15,000 nucleotides of DNA from Halisarca cf. caerulea (GCA_963170055.1 CAUJGJ010000376.1:1577501-1592500), one strand, 5' to 3'. Counted from the stretch's first letter, positions 1 through 8,563 are shown. The notes: generated from the sequence alone by a model not told the origin. Translations and numbers: made by a program.

Positions 1-42
1 AACTGTCGTCTATCATCTGTCATTTGCTGTCTGTCTCTTCAG

Positions 43-139
43 GTGTTCTCCCAGTATGACGTACTCACCTTCTGCTTTGTGTTGATGGAGCATTGCGTCA
101 TGTTTATCGCTTCGTCGACTCAGGAAACTGGAGAAAATG
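43..139 (+). CDS. NCDN: Neurochondrin internal exon A (partial gene)
   Basis: This is an internal coding exon of 32 codons plus one base. A pyrimidine-rich tract ending TCTCTTCAG lies just before it and a GTCAGT donor just after. The reading starts VFSQYDVLTFCFVLMEH. It matches, from memory of the vertebrate protein, the neurochondrin segment around EDVVTACYALMELG, with the same hydrophobic spacing and the shared ALME/VLME core. Neurochondrin is a cytoplasmic alpha-helical (HEAT/armadillo-like) protein known in vertebrates for roles in neurite outgrowth and receptor signalling. The exon ends in phase 1 (AAT G), and the next exon starts AT TTG, giving an intact Asp codon at the junction. The upstream exons lie outside the window. 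Identity rests mainly on its being collinear with the stronger exons at 1683 and 2051. Confidence 0.75.
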
Positions 140-212
140 GTCAGTGTTGGTAACCGCATGCTCTACAGTGCATTCGAAATTTCAAAGATTCTCGCCGGGT
201 TAGAGAAGTAGA

Positions 213-405
213 CTAGTGTACATTCAAACTTGCAGCATGATACCATATGGGCTTTAGTTTTCTGAAACTTTTGCAGATCTTGGACTTGGAGATTTTTGCA
301 TTTTTATATTCACAGTTGGCCATGTTTTGTAATTGCACAAGCACCTGATCTAATTTTTCGAGGGTGTAAACTTTTGCAGATGGCTTCCAATCCACAAATA
401 CCACA
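213..405 (-). repeat. Dispersed repeat, copy 1 (possible decayed coding piece)
   Basis: Read on the - strand, this stretch in the first NCDN intron is clearly similar to the + strand stretch at 9486-9680. The two are therefore inverted copies about 9 kb apart. Both have one open frame containing FVVFVDWK, then KVYT, then LVQ, NMA, and NAKI (copy 2 NAKIT). Copy 1 is open from an ATG at 410 to 213. No protein family is recognised. It may be a piece of a mobile element's gene or a non-coding repeat that happens to be open. Confidence 0.6.
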
Positions 406-410
406 AACAT

Positions 411-709
411 AACACCATCCGAAGATCAAATCACACACAGTACAGTTTGGCATGCTGTCAGTTGGTTCCTGATGGCTTGGTGACTGAGGGACTACTGCGG
501 GTTTTAGGTCTGAAGGCAAATGGCTAGAATCCCACAGTGACCCTATTGGTTTGATGAGGTTTCTCTGAAAAATATTCTCCTGTCCAAGTGGAACAATGGT
601 CAGTTGTAAGACTCCTACTCAATACTTTTTAGCACAATTATGTATGTCCTGATGTACCTGCAGCCATTTTGTTTTTGTGTCATCCCACATGAGTGGTAGT
701 ACTCCATAC
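411..709. other. Intron sequence, no feature seen
   Basis: This is NCDN intron sequence between the dispersed repeat and the first small inverted-repeat element. I find no convincing exon, RNA gene or tandem repeat. Confidence 0.4.
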
Positions 710-899
710 TACAGTGGTATTTCCAAATAAGGACACTTTGGGGGAGCCTCTTTTGTCCTTTGTAAGGAGGTTGTCCTCTTTGGGAGGTTCAAAATGTATT
801 GGAACTATAGGGAAGAAATATTTTTGGGGCCTCAAGCTGTGTCCTTTGTAGAGAGGCTGTCCTTATTTCAGAGCATCCAATGTCAGAGATTTCACTATA
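710..899. mobile_element. Degenerate pogo-like MITE
   Basis: The left end reads TA-CAGTGGTATTTCCAAATAAGGACA. The right end, read on the other strand, begins TATAGTGAAAT and contains GAAATAAGGACAGCCTC. Both ends therefore share AAATAAGGACA in inverted orientation, and both lie against TA. Internal copies of TGTCCTTTGTA and GAGG suggest further decayed repeats. It looks like a worn member of the same TA-flanked family as the elements at 2224, 6354, 10068, 10671 and 14110. There is no transposase. Confidence 0.5.
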
Positions 900-1246
900 T
901 AGTACCATTTTACAAATTATACCATTATAATGCCATATGTGCAATACCATTTCCGTTGTATAGTGTTGGTGGTTGTCTAGTATTGTCTAAACGGGTAGCC
1001 GGGTATACATAGGACACACAACATGTCCGTGTGTAGACTTATGTCTTCTTTTGGGCCGTTCACTCACATCCCAGTTACAATTAATGGTCAAGTGTAGACT
1101 TGCATGATGAAGCCCATGCGAGCAGCAGTTGACAGTAACAATTTACCTTTAACATAATATTTTGATTTGTCTAAGGGAGAAGGTTGAATCCCTTTTAGTT
1201 TTCAGCCTGCCCAACAGGTTTTACAACACAGCATGCACTGTACACA
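900..1246. other. Intron sequence, no feature seen
   Basis: This is NCDN intron sequence after the MITE. No exon, RNA gene or tandem array is recognisable. Confidence 0.35.
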
Positions 1247-1403
1247 CGTACATCCCTGCATGTGGTTGGTCCACCTGTGTGCCCCACCTGTACGCAGTAC
1301 ACAGTGGGACTTCTGTACATACTGTACATACGTACATCCCTGCATGTGTTAGGTCCACCTGTGTGCCCACCTGTATGCATGCAGTACACAGTGGGACTTC
1401 TGT
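1247..1403. repeat. 84-bp tandem duplication
   Basis: Two adjacent near-identical copies start CGTACATCCCTGCATG at 1247 and 1331. Both continue through GTCCACCTGTGTGCC to CAGTACACAGTGGGACTTC. The second copy differs by small indels. It lies within an NCDN intron. Confidence 0.8.
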
Positions 1404-1582
1404 AACAGACAATTTGGGAACTGAAAGCAGTGTTTATTTTGTCGAGGTTTCCGCTATTCAGAGGTTATTTTACATGCATGACAATCTATCTGTACCCGCA
1501 AAAACGGTCTGTTGTGAAGAGGTTTCTGCAGTTCAGGGAGTGTATGTGTTGCTGTACATGTTTTGTTGTATGCCACATGGGC

Positions 1583-1647
1583 ACTAGTATTTGGATCCGC
1601 AATTTCATCCAGAACAGATGTGTGTGGATTAATGAGGTCTGACTGTA
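1583..1647. mobile_element. Solo right end of a pogo-like MITE
   Basis: The sequence up to GAGGTCTGACTG-TA at 1634-1647 closely resembles the right end of the element at 10671-10856. Both have TCCAGAAyAGATGTGT, then GGATwA, then GAGGTCTGACTGTA. I could not find a matching left end nearby. It is probably a truncated or very diverged copy. Confidence 0.5.
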
Positions 1648-1682
1648 CTTACACGTGTGTTATGCTTTATGTACTGTTACAG

Positions 1683-1795
1683 ATTTGTCAGAGGAAGCCC
1701 TTCTTCAACTTCATACCTCTCTCAGAGAAGGACTGAATTATGTCGTTCAGTTTTTGCTGGAAGTTAAACAGAAAGAGTTGTCCTTGGATACCTTG
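1683..1795 (+). CDS. NCDN: Neurochondrin internal exon B
   Basis: The exon is 113 bases after a TGTACTGTTACAG acceptor. It completes the split Asp codon from exon A and reads LSEEALLQLHTSLREGL, then YVVQFLLEVKQKELSLDTL. This parallels the vertebrate neurochondrin stretch with a KEAIGAVIHYLLQVG-type helix followed by a Lys-rich turn. It ends in phase 0 at TTG, and exon C also starts in phase 0. The donor is GTGTGTG, the first bases of a long TG microsatellite, and no other GT fits the phase and the homology. Reading through instead would add a Val-Cys tail ending at about 1981, which is unlikely to be real protein. Confidence 0.8.
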
Positions 1796-1892
<97 letters not shown>

Positions 1893-1980
1893 CATGTGTG
1901 TGTGTGCATGCATGTGTGTGTGTGTGCGTGTGCGTGTGCGTGTGTGTGTGTGTGTATGTGTGTGTGTGTGTGTGTGTGTA
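1796..1980. repeat. (TG)n microsatellite starting at the 5' splice site
   Basis: This is a nearly pure TG tract with a few TATG, TGCG and GCATG interruptions. It begins exactly at the GT of the donor of NCDN exon B and fills most of the intron, which is only 255 bp long. Confidence 0.95.
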
Positions 1981-2050
1981 GATGTGCGTGTATGTACATG
2001 TGTATGCTGCACGTACATTCAGAATGTCATGCATTCCCTAATGCACGCAG

Positions 2051-2185
2051 ACAAACCAACCACTAGTGTTGGCTGCCATCAGGGTCCTTGGTGCCTGGCT
2101 GACAGAAGACACCCTGTCACTTTCAGAAGACGTACACAAAGTTCTTCCTCTTCTTGTGCAACTTTCCAACTACCATCCAAAGGAA
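2051..2185 (+). CDS. NCDN: Neurochondrin internal exon C (core signature)
   Basis: The exon has exactly 45 codons, from an ATGCACGCAG acceptor to a GTGAGC donor, and is phase 0 at both ends. It contains LAAIRVLGAWLTEDTLSL, then VHKVLPLLV. The vertebrate protein has SVRILGAWLAEETSSL, then VCQLLPFLV at the same place. The RxLGAWLxE(E/D)T block is the clearest family signature in the window and anchors the neurochondrin call for the other exons. The segment is a helical repeat of the neurochondrin domain. Confidence 0.9.
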
Positions 2186-2222
2186 GTGAGCAACTCTATT
2201 TAGTATCCCGACATACAATAGT

Positions 2223-2492
2223 GTACAGTGAACCCTCTATAATAAGGACACCACTGGGGCCACAGTAAGCTGTCATGTACAGTGAAACCTCTATAATAAG
2301 GACACCACTGGGACCACAGAAAGCTGTTCTGTACAGTGAAACCTCTATAATAAGGACACCATTGGGACCACAGTAAGCTGTCCTGTACAGTGAAACCTCT
2401 ATAATTAGGACACCACTGGGACCACAGTAAGCTGTCCTGTACAGTGAAACCTCTATAATAAGGACACCATTGGGACCACAGTAAGCTGTCCT
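2223..2492. repeat. 54-bp tandem array, 5 copies
   Basis: Units start GTACAGTGAAACCTCTATAA at 2223, 2277, 2331, 2385 and 2439 and differ at only a few bases. Each unit begins with the element's own terminal repeat and continues with GGACACCAyTGGGACCACAG. The unit resembles the 54-bp unit at 14111-14758. Confidence 0.95.
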
Positions 2493-2618
2493 GTATACGG
2501 AGGTGTCCTTATTTCAGAAGGTTTAATGCGAGTGTTTTCAAACAGGACAGAGCAGTGGTGTCCTGTTGCAGGAGGTGGCTGCATTTCGGAGGTGTCCTTT
2601 AACAGAGGTTTCGTTGTA
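2224..2618. mobile_element. Pogo-like MITE carrying a 54-bp array
   Basis: The left end is TA-CAGTGAACCCTCTATAATA. The right end, inverted, is TA-CAACGAAACCTCTGTTA. TA dinucleotides flank both ends, as expected for Tc1/mariner-pogo type insertion. The left two thirds are five tandem 54-bp units. The right third holds several inverted GGTGTCCT copies, at about 2503, 2560 and 2591. There is no coding capacity. The family assignment is by terminal pattern only. Confidence 0.6.
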
Positions 2619-3182
2619 CATGAAAACATCAATGAACAGAGCTGCAGTTCCTCGATTCTCACTTTACAGTAACTGGATACATGAGAGAGCATAGATGTGG
2701 TCAAATATGTGTAAGTCTGCGAGTTTCAAATGCATAATTGCAGACGTCTAAGCTGTCAGAAGCCTCGCAGTTCACTGCATACGATGTACATAGCATGTGG
2801 CAAGTTGCTCTCTCTGCAAGCACATGTGGTTGTTCTAAGAACCCCCACTCGTAAAGGTTCAACCCGAATATGGTTTAAGTTTTCCGATGCACCATATTTC
2901 AAAGACAGATGTTTGTAAGGTTCCACACTGATGGGAGTTTTACGCGCTTTGATCCAAGGCCCTAACAGCAGCCGTTTAATTCAGTGTTTTTCTAATTTGC
3001 AGGTGGTCTCTAATAGAACCTGTAAAAGTATTTAACTGTGTAATGTACCCTCCACTTCAAGTAGACACAGAAGCTGTAAGAAGCTACCTCTATAGTACAC
3101 ACGCCTGTCAGAAGGGGTCATTGATTATGGGTAGTGAAGATTAGGCTTCACTGGTCCATTGTGCTTAATGGTAGGGTATTTA

Positions 3183-3183
<1 letters not shown>
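2619..3183. other. Intron sequence, no clear feature
   Basis: This is unique-looking NCDN intron sequence. A possible acceptor, TTTCTAATTTGCAG, ends at about 3001. The sequence after it (GTGGTCTCTAATAGAACC) runs into a stop within about 11 codons and matches nothing recognised, so no exon is called. Confidence 0.4.
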
Positions 3184-3279
<96 letters not shown>

Positions 3280-3303
3280 CGCATACGTATGTCTGTCTGT
3301 CTG

Positions 3304-3364
<61 letters not shown>

Positions 3365-3600
3365 ATGCATGCGTGTACGTGTGTGTGTGCAGCACACACA
3401 GGGGTATGCATGTGCATATGTGCATGTGAGTGTGTTTGTACATACTTGTCCATGTGTGTGCATGTGTGTGTGTGAGTGCGTGTTGTGTGTGTGTGCATAC
3501 ACACACGTGCAAGTGTATGTATGTGTGTATGTACATGTACACATGTGTGTACATACGTGTGTGTATACACATGTGTGTACCTGCATGCGTTAATGTGGAT
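3184..3600. repeat. (TG)n tract with GC-alternating core
   Basis: Long TG runs are interrupted at 3271-3282 by an alternating GCGCGCGCGCGC stretch. They become more mixed after 3360 (GCATGCATGCG, TGTACATGTACA, CACACACGTG). The alternating purine-pyrimidine character extends over about 400 bp with small self-complementary pieces, which favours Z-DNA or hairpin formation. Confidence 0.95.
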
Positions 3601-3990
3601 GAATTCTTCCTTTCAAATGACTGTGTGTCTGCCACCAAGAGCTCATCCTCAGTACACCATTCAGTACATTACAGCAGCACACAGTAGTGGCAATACTGCA
3701 CAGTAGTACTGCAGTGTGTGTGATTGTCGGAGTGACCAGGACACTGTGTGTATAGGTTGCATACCATTGCACACCTGTTCAAGCTAACTCCAGAGTATGT
3801 AGCTTACCTGCATCGAGGCAACACTAGAAAGTAGCCAATTTTCGTGGTTTTTATCCTTTCTTAACCTATTCACAACCACATGCTCTTGTCAGGATGTTTG
3901 CTGCTGATTCAGTGAACGTCTACTAGTCCTCAACTCAAGTTGTGCAGAATTTTGTCCACTACTTCTGAGATGTAGTAACCGTAATAGTAT
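3601..3990. other. Intron sequence between two TG/CA tracts
   Basis: No exon or RNA gene is recognisable here. There are short repeats of AGTACA/CAGTA type at 3650-3715. Confidence 0.35.
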
Positions 3991-4139
3991 ACATGCATGC
4001 ACACACATGCATGCACACACATGCATGCACACACGCATGCGTGCACGCGCACGCGCACACACACACACATGAACATGCACACACACACATGAACATGCAC
4101 ACGCACACATGTGCGCATACAGGCACACACACACACACA

Positions 4140-4178
<39 letters not shown>

Positions 4179-4216
4179 GCGCACACGCACGCACGCACAC
4201 ACACACACACACACAG
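3991..4216. repeat. (CA)n tract
   Basis: CA repeats begin with ATGCATGCACACAC units and include two ACATGAACATGCACAC repeats near 4068-4100. The strand sense is opposite to that of the 3184-3600 tract. Confidence 0.95.
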
Positions 4217-4340
4217 CACACCTAAAGATATTACTCTCAGTATCCATTGTATTGTACTCCTATAGTTGTATGAACCCATCATTGTATGGTGTACCCTTTC
4301 ATTGACATGCGTATGAATGAATGCCATCTGTTGTGTTTAG

Positions 4341-4406
4341 GTGGTCATGACTGAGTTTGTGATACCCGGTACTTCTCCCCAGCCTGCCCCACCCACCAAA
4401 GGGTCA
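4341..4406 (+). CDS. NCDN: Possible neurochondrin linker exon D
   Basis: A good acceptor (TTGTGTTTAG) precedes an open stretch reading VVMTEFVIPGTSPQPAPPTK. It starts in phase 0, as exon C requires. A proline-rich linker is expected here, because vertebrate neurochondrin has a SPTTPGPTWPG linker at this point. The best donor by sequence (GTCAGT at 4403) would leave phase 2, which does not fit exon E. The in-phase donor (GTCTCA at 4407) is weak, and the end given uses it. Exons C and E can also join directly in phase 0, so this exon may be alternative or not real. Confidence 0.4.
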
Positions 4407-4569
4407 GTCTCAAATGACTAAATACATTGTGTATGGGTAGTCTGACCACATCAATGGAACAATATTAACTACTGTAGAGCAGACTCTTAATCCCCTGGTT
4501 TGATTGTTGTTTCAAGCATTCAATGATGTCCGGAGGGAACCAATAAAGTTTTGTTTGTTTCTTGTCTAG

Positions 4570-4733
4570 AAGAAAGGTATTTGGGAAGGAAGAGATGTAC
4601 TTCAGTTCATACTACCTGGATTGTGCCAGCTGAGTAATGAGGACAGACCAAGAACTGTCTTGCTGGAAGCAAAGTTTCATGCTGTGTTGCAGGAGTACCT
4701 CTCTTGGCTTCACATGATGTCATCAGACCAAGA
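4570..4733 (+). CDS. NCDN: Neurochondrin internal exon E
   Basis: The acceptor is TTTGTTTCTTGTCTAG. The exon reads [20 protein letters not shown], then [20 protein letters not shown], then [12 protein letters not shown]. The vertebrate counterpart is WPGDALRLLLPGWCHL, then EDGPREILIKEG, then LLCKYFLQQWE. The LPGxCxL and EDxPR blocks align well. The exon ends GA with donor GTGAGC at 4734, leaving phase 2. If the donor were ignored, a TGA stop would follow at once (CAA GAG TGA). That would give a protein lacking the last roughly 200 residues of the family, so splicing is preferred. An AG two codons downstream (4571-4572) could also serve as acceptor. Confidence 0.85.
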
Positions 4734-4757
4734 GTGAGCATGCATGCTTGTGTGGTT

Positions 4758-5583
<826 letters not shown>

Positions 5584-5609
5584 TGTGTGGTAAAAAAAGA
5601 GGACACAAA

Positions 5610-5647
5610 GTGTGTGTGCATGTGTGTGTGCGTGTGTGTGTGTGTGT

Positions 5648-5725
<78 letters not shown>

Positions 5726-5757
5726 ATGTGTGTGTGTGCATGAGTGTGTATGTGTGT
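5610..5757. repeat. (TG)n tract between the two duplicated blocks
   Basis: TG tract running into the head of copy 2. It follows GGTAAAAAAAGAGGACACAAAG, which marks the junction after copy 1. Confidence 0.95.
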
Positions 5758-6184
5758 GTGCTTATTGTTTGTGTGTATGTGTTTTGCATTAGTGTGTGTG
5801 TTTTGTGTTTGTGTATTTGTATATGCATTCTGTGTGTGTGCGCACGTGTGTGTGCATGTGTGCATGTGTGCATGTGTGCATCTGTACTAGCAGTTATGTG
5901 TATGTACATGTGTATTTGGATGTACACACGTACTGTACATGGTTGGGTATGCATATATGGGAGACTGTGTATATGTCACATGACTGCTTGTATTCTGTGC
6001 ATCAATAGCACTCCATATGTAGGGATGACGCAATCACAAAATGGCAGAATAGGGATTTTGGGCCTATGTAAAAGTACTAAATGTCTCTTTGATTCTTGCA
6101 ATGTCCATTTTGTGAAGTGTATATATATTCAGTATAGTCAAGCACTGCTTAAGTCTGCCTGTAGCATAGATCAAGTGTACTGGC
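5758..6184. repeat. Segmental duplication, copy 2
   Basis: Direct repeat of 5004-5583, from GTGCTTATTGTTTGTGTGTA to CAAGTGTACTGGCTG. It differs by point changes and small indels, for example TACTAGCAG for TACTTGCAG and ATATATATTCAG for ACGTACGTATGTG. No reading frame is conserved, so it is treated as non-coding. Confidence 0.9.
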
Positions 6185-6353
6185 TGATTCGACCACGTGC
6201 AGTAGGCCTTCACAGCTCTGTGAGTCAATCTTACAACTGATGGCGGTCTACTGTGCGTGGCCCTAGCATCCTGTACAGTCGATCAAGACTTTGTGAAAAT
6301 CCTGATTGAAAGTCGTAAATTATACTGAATTCTAGATCACAAGTGCAGTGCAG

Positions 6354-6527
6354 GACAGTTAAACCTGTCTATAAAGACCACTCAAGGGATCAAGTGATGG
6401 TGGTCTCTGTAGACAGGTGGTCCATGTATGGAGGTACATTAGTGTTACTGAAGTGGGACATAAGCCAGCCTACTGTGGTCTCTTCAGGCAGGTAGTCTTC
6501 ATACGTATGCGAGCAGGTTTCACTGTA
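6354..6527. mobile_element. Pogo-like MITE, subfamily with AAACCTGTCTATAAAGACCAC
   Basis: The left terminus is CAGTTAAACCTGTCTATAAA at 6356, flanked by GA instead of TA. The right terminus, inverted, is TA-CAGTGAAACCTGC. Internal inverted pieces (GTGGTCTCTGTAGACAGGTG at about 6399) match the left end. The core is about 170 bp and non-coding. Confidence 0.6.
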
Positions 6528-6719
6528 CATTCCTTTGCAGCCATCACACATAATTGGTGTATTATATTATACGGAATATATAGTGATTGGTACATATTGT
6601 ATAGTGCACCAATACATGTGGTGTGTGTTATAATAAGTGATATAAATTTACAAATGTACGCGTCCAGTTTATGATAAAATGGTTTGGGTTGTGTTGTTGT
6701 GGAGCTGATCAGTTTACGT

Positions 6720-6850
6720 GTCTAGACTGTCTCTTTTCTTATTGTCTTGATCTTGTCTTACTGTCACTTGTCTTATACTGTCTCTTGTCTTACTGTCTCT
6801 TGTCTAGACTGTCTCTTGTCTAGACTGTCTCCTGTCTTACTGTCTGCATC
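6720..6850. repeat. Pyrimidine-rich minisatellite (ACTGTCTCTTGTCT)
   Basis: Irregular tandem copies of CTGTCTCTTGTCT and CTAGACTGTCTC of about 10-15 bp. The array overlaps the 3' end of the receptor gene on the - strand, and the last codons (TVRQETV) are read from it. Confidence 0.8.
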
Positions 6851-7809
6851 TGTTGTATTGGTTTCTTTGTTTCTCGTGATTTTGTTGAGCAGGCACCCAG
6901 GCAGCAGCAACGAGACAATACCTTTCGCATCTTTACCCGGATCGGTTTCAAGAACACCACCACGAGAATGGGAGTCGGAATGAGAGTGAGAGTTATCAGT
7001 CCAGATGTAATGCTTGAACCAACTACAGTAGCATTGTATGTGTTCAGCACAACAGGTAGTAAAATGGCAATGAAATTTACGATATTTCCGAACAGTAAAA
7101 ACAGAGGAAACTTTGCAAGACTCCCTTGTCTTTCTGTTCCTTCGTTCCTCTTGCAGTATTTGACGTACAAAATGGCTACCAAAGAGATAACCACTGAAGC
7201 AGTAATGGGTATGGCACCTCCGACCAGCCACCAAAGAGTGTTCAGGTAAAAACCGGCCATTAGCGAACCATCGGGAGCTCTTGATGATGGGTAGCACACG
7301 TATCCTTCCAAGTACTTCACAGACAAAGTCTGAGGCACTAACACATACACATCTATCACCACAGCTGCGAGCCAGACAGTGCAAAGTGTTATCACAATAT
7401 AGAGTGTTCTGTAACAGGTTATACCGTAGCGACCTATCAGAGCTACGGCTAGAGAGAAGGTTGTTAAACTGAAGGATCTCACCAAACTGGCAACAGCCCA
7501 AGTCCAAATCAACAATCGACAGAATATAGGAGAAGGGTCTTGTATGTCCAGTGACGCAAACACAATCATCGACAGAATAGACACCTTCTCTGTCAGTGCG
7601 ACGAGTGTGTTTGCAACTAGAAGGTTGATAAGATATACTCGAAGTGCTACTGCAACTTTTCTTTCCAGTGCAAGCACTGTTATCACCAATATATCAAAGA
7701 TGCCAATGGCTACCAGCAGTAGAACAGCTAATAAGAAGGCTACTTGAACTCCTGGGTGTCTTAGCAGGGATTCCTGGTCATAAGTGAAGTTAAAACTTGT
7801 ATTTTCCAT
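6820..7809 (-). CDS. Rhodopsin-like seven-transmembrane receptor (GPCR), paralogue 1
   Basis: A single uninterrupted exon encodes 329 residues. The N-terminus has two potential N-glycosylation sites (NTS, NFT) and no clear signal peptide. Hydrophobic segments lie at about residues 21-46, 57-80, 98-125, 137-158, 188-216, 233-256 and 264-287. Cys97 at the start of helix 3 and Cys172 in the second extracellular loop could form the standard disulfide. The helix 3 end is ALIGRYGI, where DRY would be expected. Helix 7 has IPTPILVVVF where NPxxY would be, followed by KPIR and a Cys cluster (301-303, 307) suited to palmitoylation. Helix 2 has NLLVANTL. The ligand is unknown. The last seven residues come from a minisatellite, so the end may vary between individuals. 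The start is the first in-frame ATG before the N-glycosylation sites. It lies antisense within an NCDN intron if exon F is real. Confidence 0.85.
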   Translation of the reverse strand: MENTSFNFTYDQESLLRHPGVQVAFLLAVLLLVAIGIFDILVITVLALERKVAVALRVYLINLLVANTLVALTEKVSILSMIVFASLDIQDPSPIFCRLLIWTWAVASLVRSFSLTTFSLAVALIGRYGITCYRTLYIVITLCTVWLAAVVIDVYVLVPQTLSVKYLEGYVCYPSSRAPDGSLMAGFYLNTLWWLVGGAIPITASVVISLVAILYVKYCKRNEGTERQGSLAKFPLFLLFGNIVNFIAILLPVVLNTYNATVVGSSITSGLITLTLIPTPILVVVFLKPIRVKMRKVLSRCCCLGACSTKSRETKKPIQQMQTVRQETV

Positions 7810-7823
7810 TCTGTAACCTCTTT

Positions 7824-7863
7824 ACAACTTCAACTCTATCAAATACAACTTCAACTCTATCAA
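7824..7863. repeat. Short tandem repeat just upstream of the receptor start
   Basis: ACAACTTCAACTCTATCAA occurs at 7824 and again at 7845 (period 21). It lies 15-54 bp upstream of the paralogue 1 ATG, in the likely 5' UTR or promoter-proximal region on the - strand. Confidence 0.85.
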
Positions 7864-7895
7864 TCTTACTTTCTTTACTGAATAGTAAGTATATT

Positions 7896-7915
7896 ATACT
7901 GTATATATACAGTAT
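7896..7915. promoter_or_regulatory. Perfect 20-bp palindrome containing TATATATA
   Basis: ATACTGTATATATACAGTAT is its own reverse complement. It lies about 90-105 bp upstream of the - strand receptor ATG. It provides a TATA-like core in either direction, so a promoter role is plausible, but it may equally be a chance AT-rich hairpin or a remnant of two abutting TACAGT transposon ends. Confidence 0.35.
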
Positions 7916-7958
7916 TCATATATAAACTACACCATACAAGTATTACTGAGCTGGTTAC

Positions 7959-8057
7959 CTGAGTGACTGCGATACCAGCTGTGCTTCTATCTACTCGAGA
8001 CATGTATTTAGTTTGTCTCGTTGTGAGTGCTCCTTTGTATTGGTCCTGTGAAGCCAT
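7959..8057 (-). CDS. Candidate first coding exon of an unidentified - strand gene
   Basis: An ATG in a strong context (GCAAAATGGC) opens 33 codons, starting MASQDQYKGALTTRQTKYMS and ending TAGIAVTQ. These finish in phase 0 at a good donor (CAG-GTAACC). The stretch has more CpG than its surroundings. A short upstream frame starts at ATGATG (about 8106 on the - strand) and overlaps this start in another frame. I do not recognise the protein. The next exon is not found: the obvious acceptor before the receptor ATG at 7809 (GGTTACAG) would be out of frame, although it could make this a 5' leader exon of the receptor transcript. Confidence 0.3.
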
Positions 8058-8287
8058 TTTGCTCTATAGAAACGTATGGGAAGGGGCACACACCGCCTGT
8101 CATCATGGCTGCCGCGTATGGCTTGACTTTTGTATGGGACTGATGTTGCATCATGCATTTGTATGACCACATACACCACTGGGAGCTATATACAAACGTG
8201 TATATTTGTGTTTGAATCTGGTAGACATAGCAGTGTGTGCATGTATGTATATATGGGAATCCTGACTGATAACCACTCACTGTATAA

Positions 8288-8375
8288 GTGCACACGCATG
8301 CACGCACACACACATGCACACACACTCATACATATACATACACGTACACACACACACACACACACGCACACACAC

Positions 8376-8432
<57 letters not shown>

Positions 8433-8437
8433 CACAA

Positions 8438-8499
<62 letters not shown>

Positions 8500-8563
8500 C
8501 ACACACACACAGAGCACACACACACAGAGCACACACACACAGCACACACACACAGCACACATG
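8288..8563. repeat. (CA)n tract with higher-order CACACAGAGCAC tail
   Basis: Long CA runs end in regular repeats of ACACACACACAGAGCAC and ACACACACACAGCAC (8490-8560), a second-level repeat within the microsatellite. Confidence 0.95.

Noticed and set aside
1655..2268. Long open frames of Val-Cys or Thr-His repeats over the TG/CA tracts (also at 3125-3690, 3889-4327, 4607-5460, 5454-6240 and 8186-8718)
   Set aside because: They are translations of dinucleotide repeats in every frame and on both strands. They have no start context, domain or codon pattern of real protein.
2840..2880. GGTTCAACCC, resembling a tRNA T-arm
   Set aside because: No acceptor stem, D-arm or anticodon arm can be arranged around it.
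2998..3030. Possible neurochondrin micro-exon after TTTGCAG
   Set aside because: It has no convincing donor, it runs into a stop in the expected phase, and it has no similarity to the family.
4733..4737. TGA immediately after exon E as the true end of neurochondrin
   Set aside because: The TGA lies within a good GTGAGC donor, and ending there would remove about the last third of a conserved domain. It is kept only as an alternative if no downstream exons exist.
6773..7507. 244-codon - strand frame overlapping receptor paralogue 1, and 11588-12016 overlapping paralogue 2
   Set aside because: Both are out-of-frame shadows of the receptor genes, whose own frames show seven hydrophobic helices and shared motifs.
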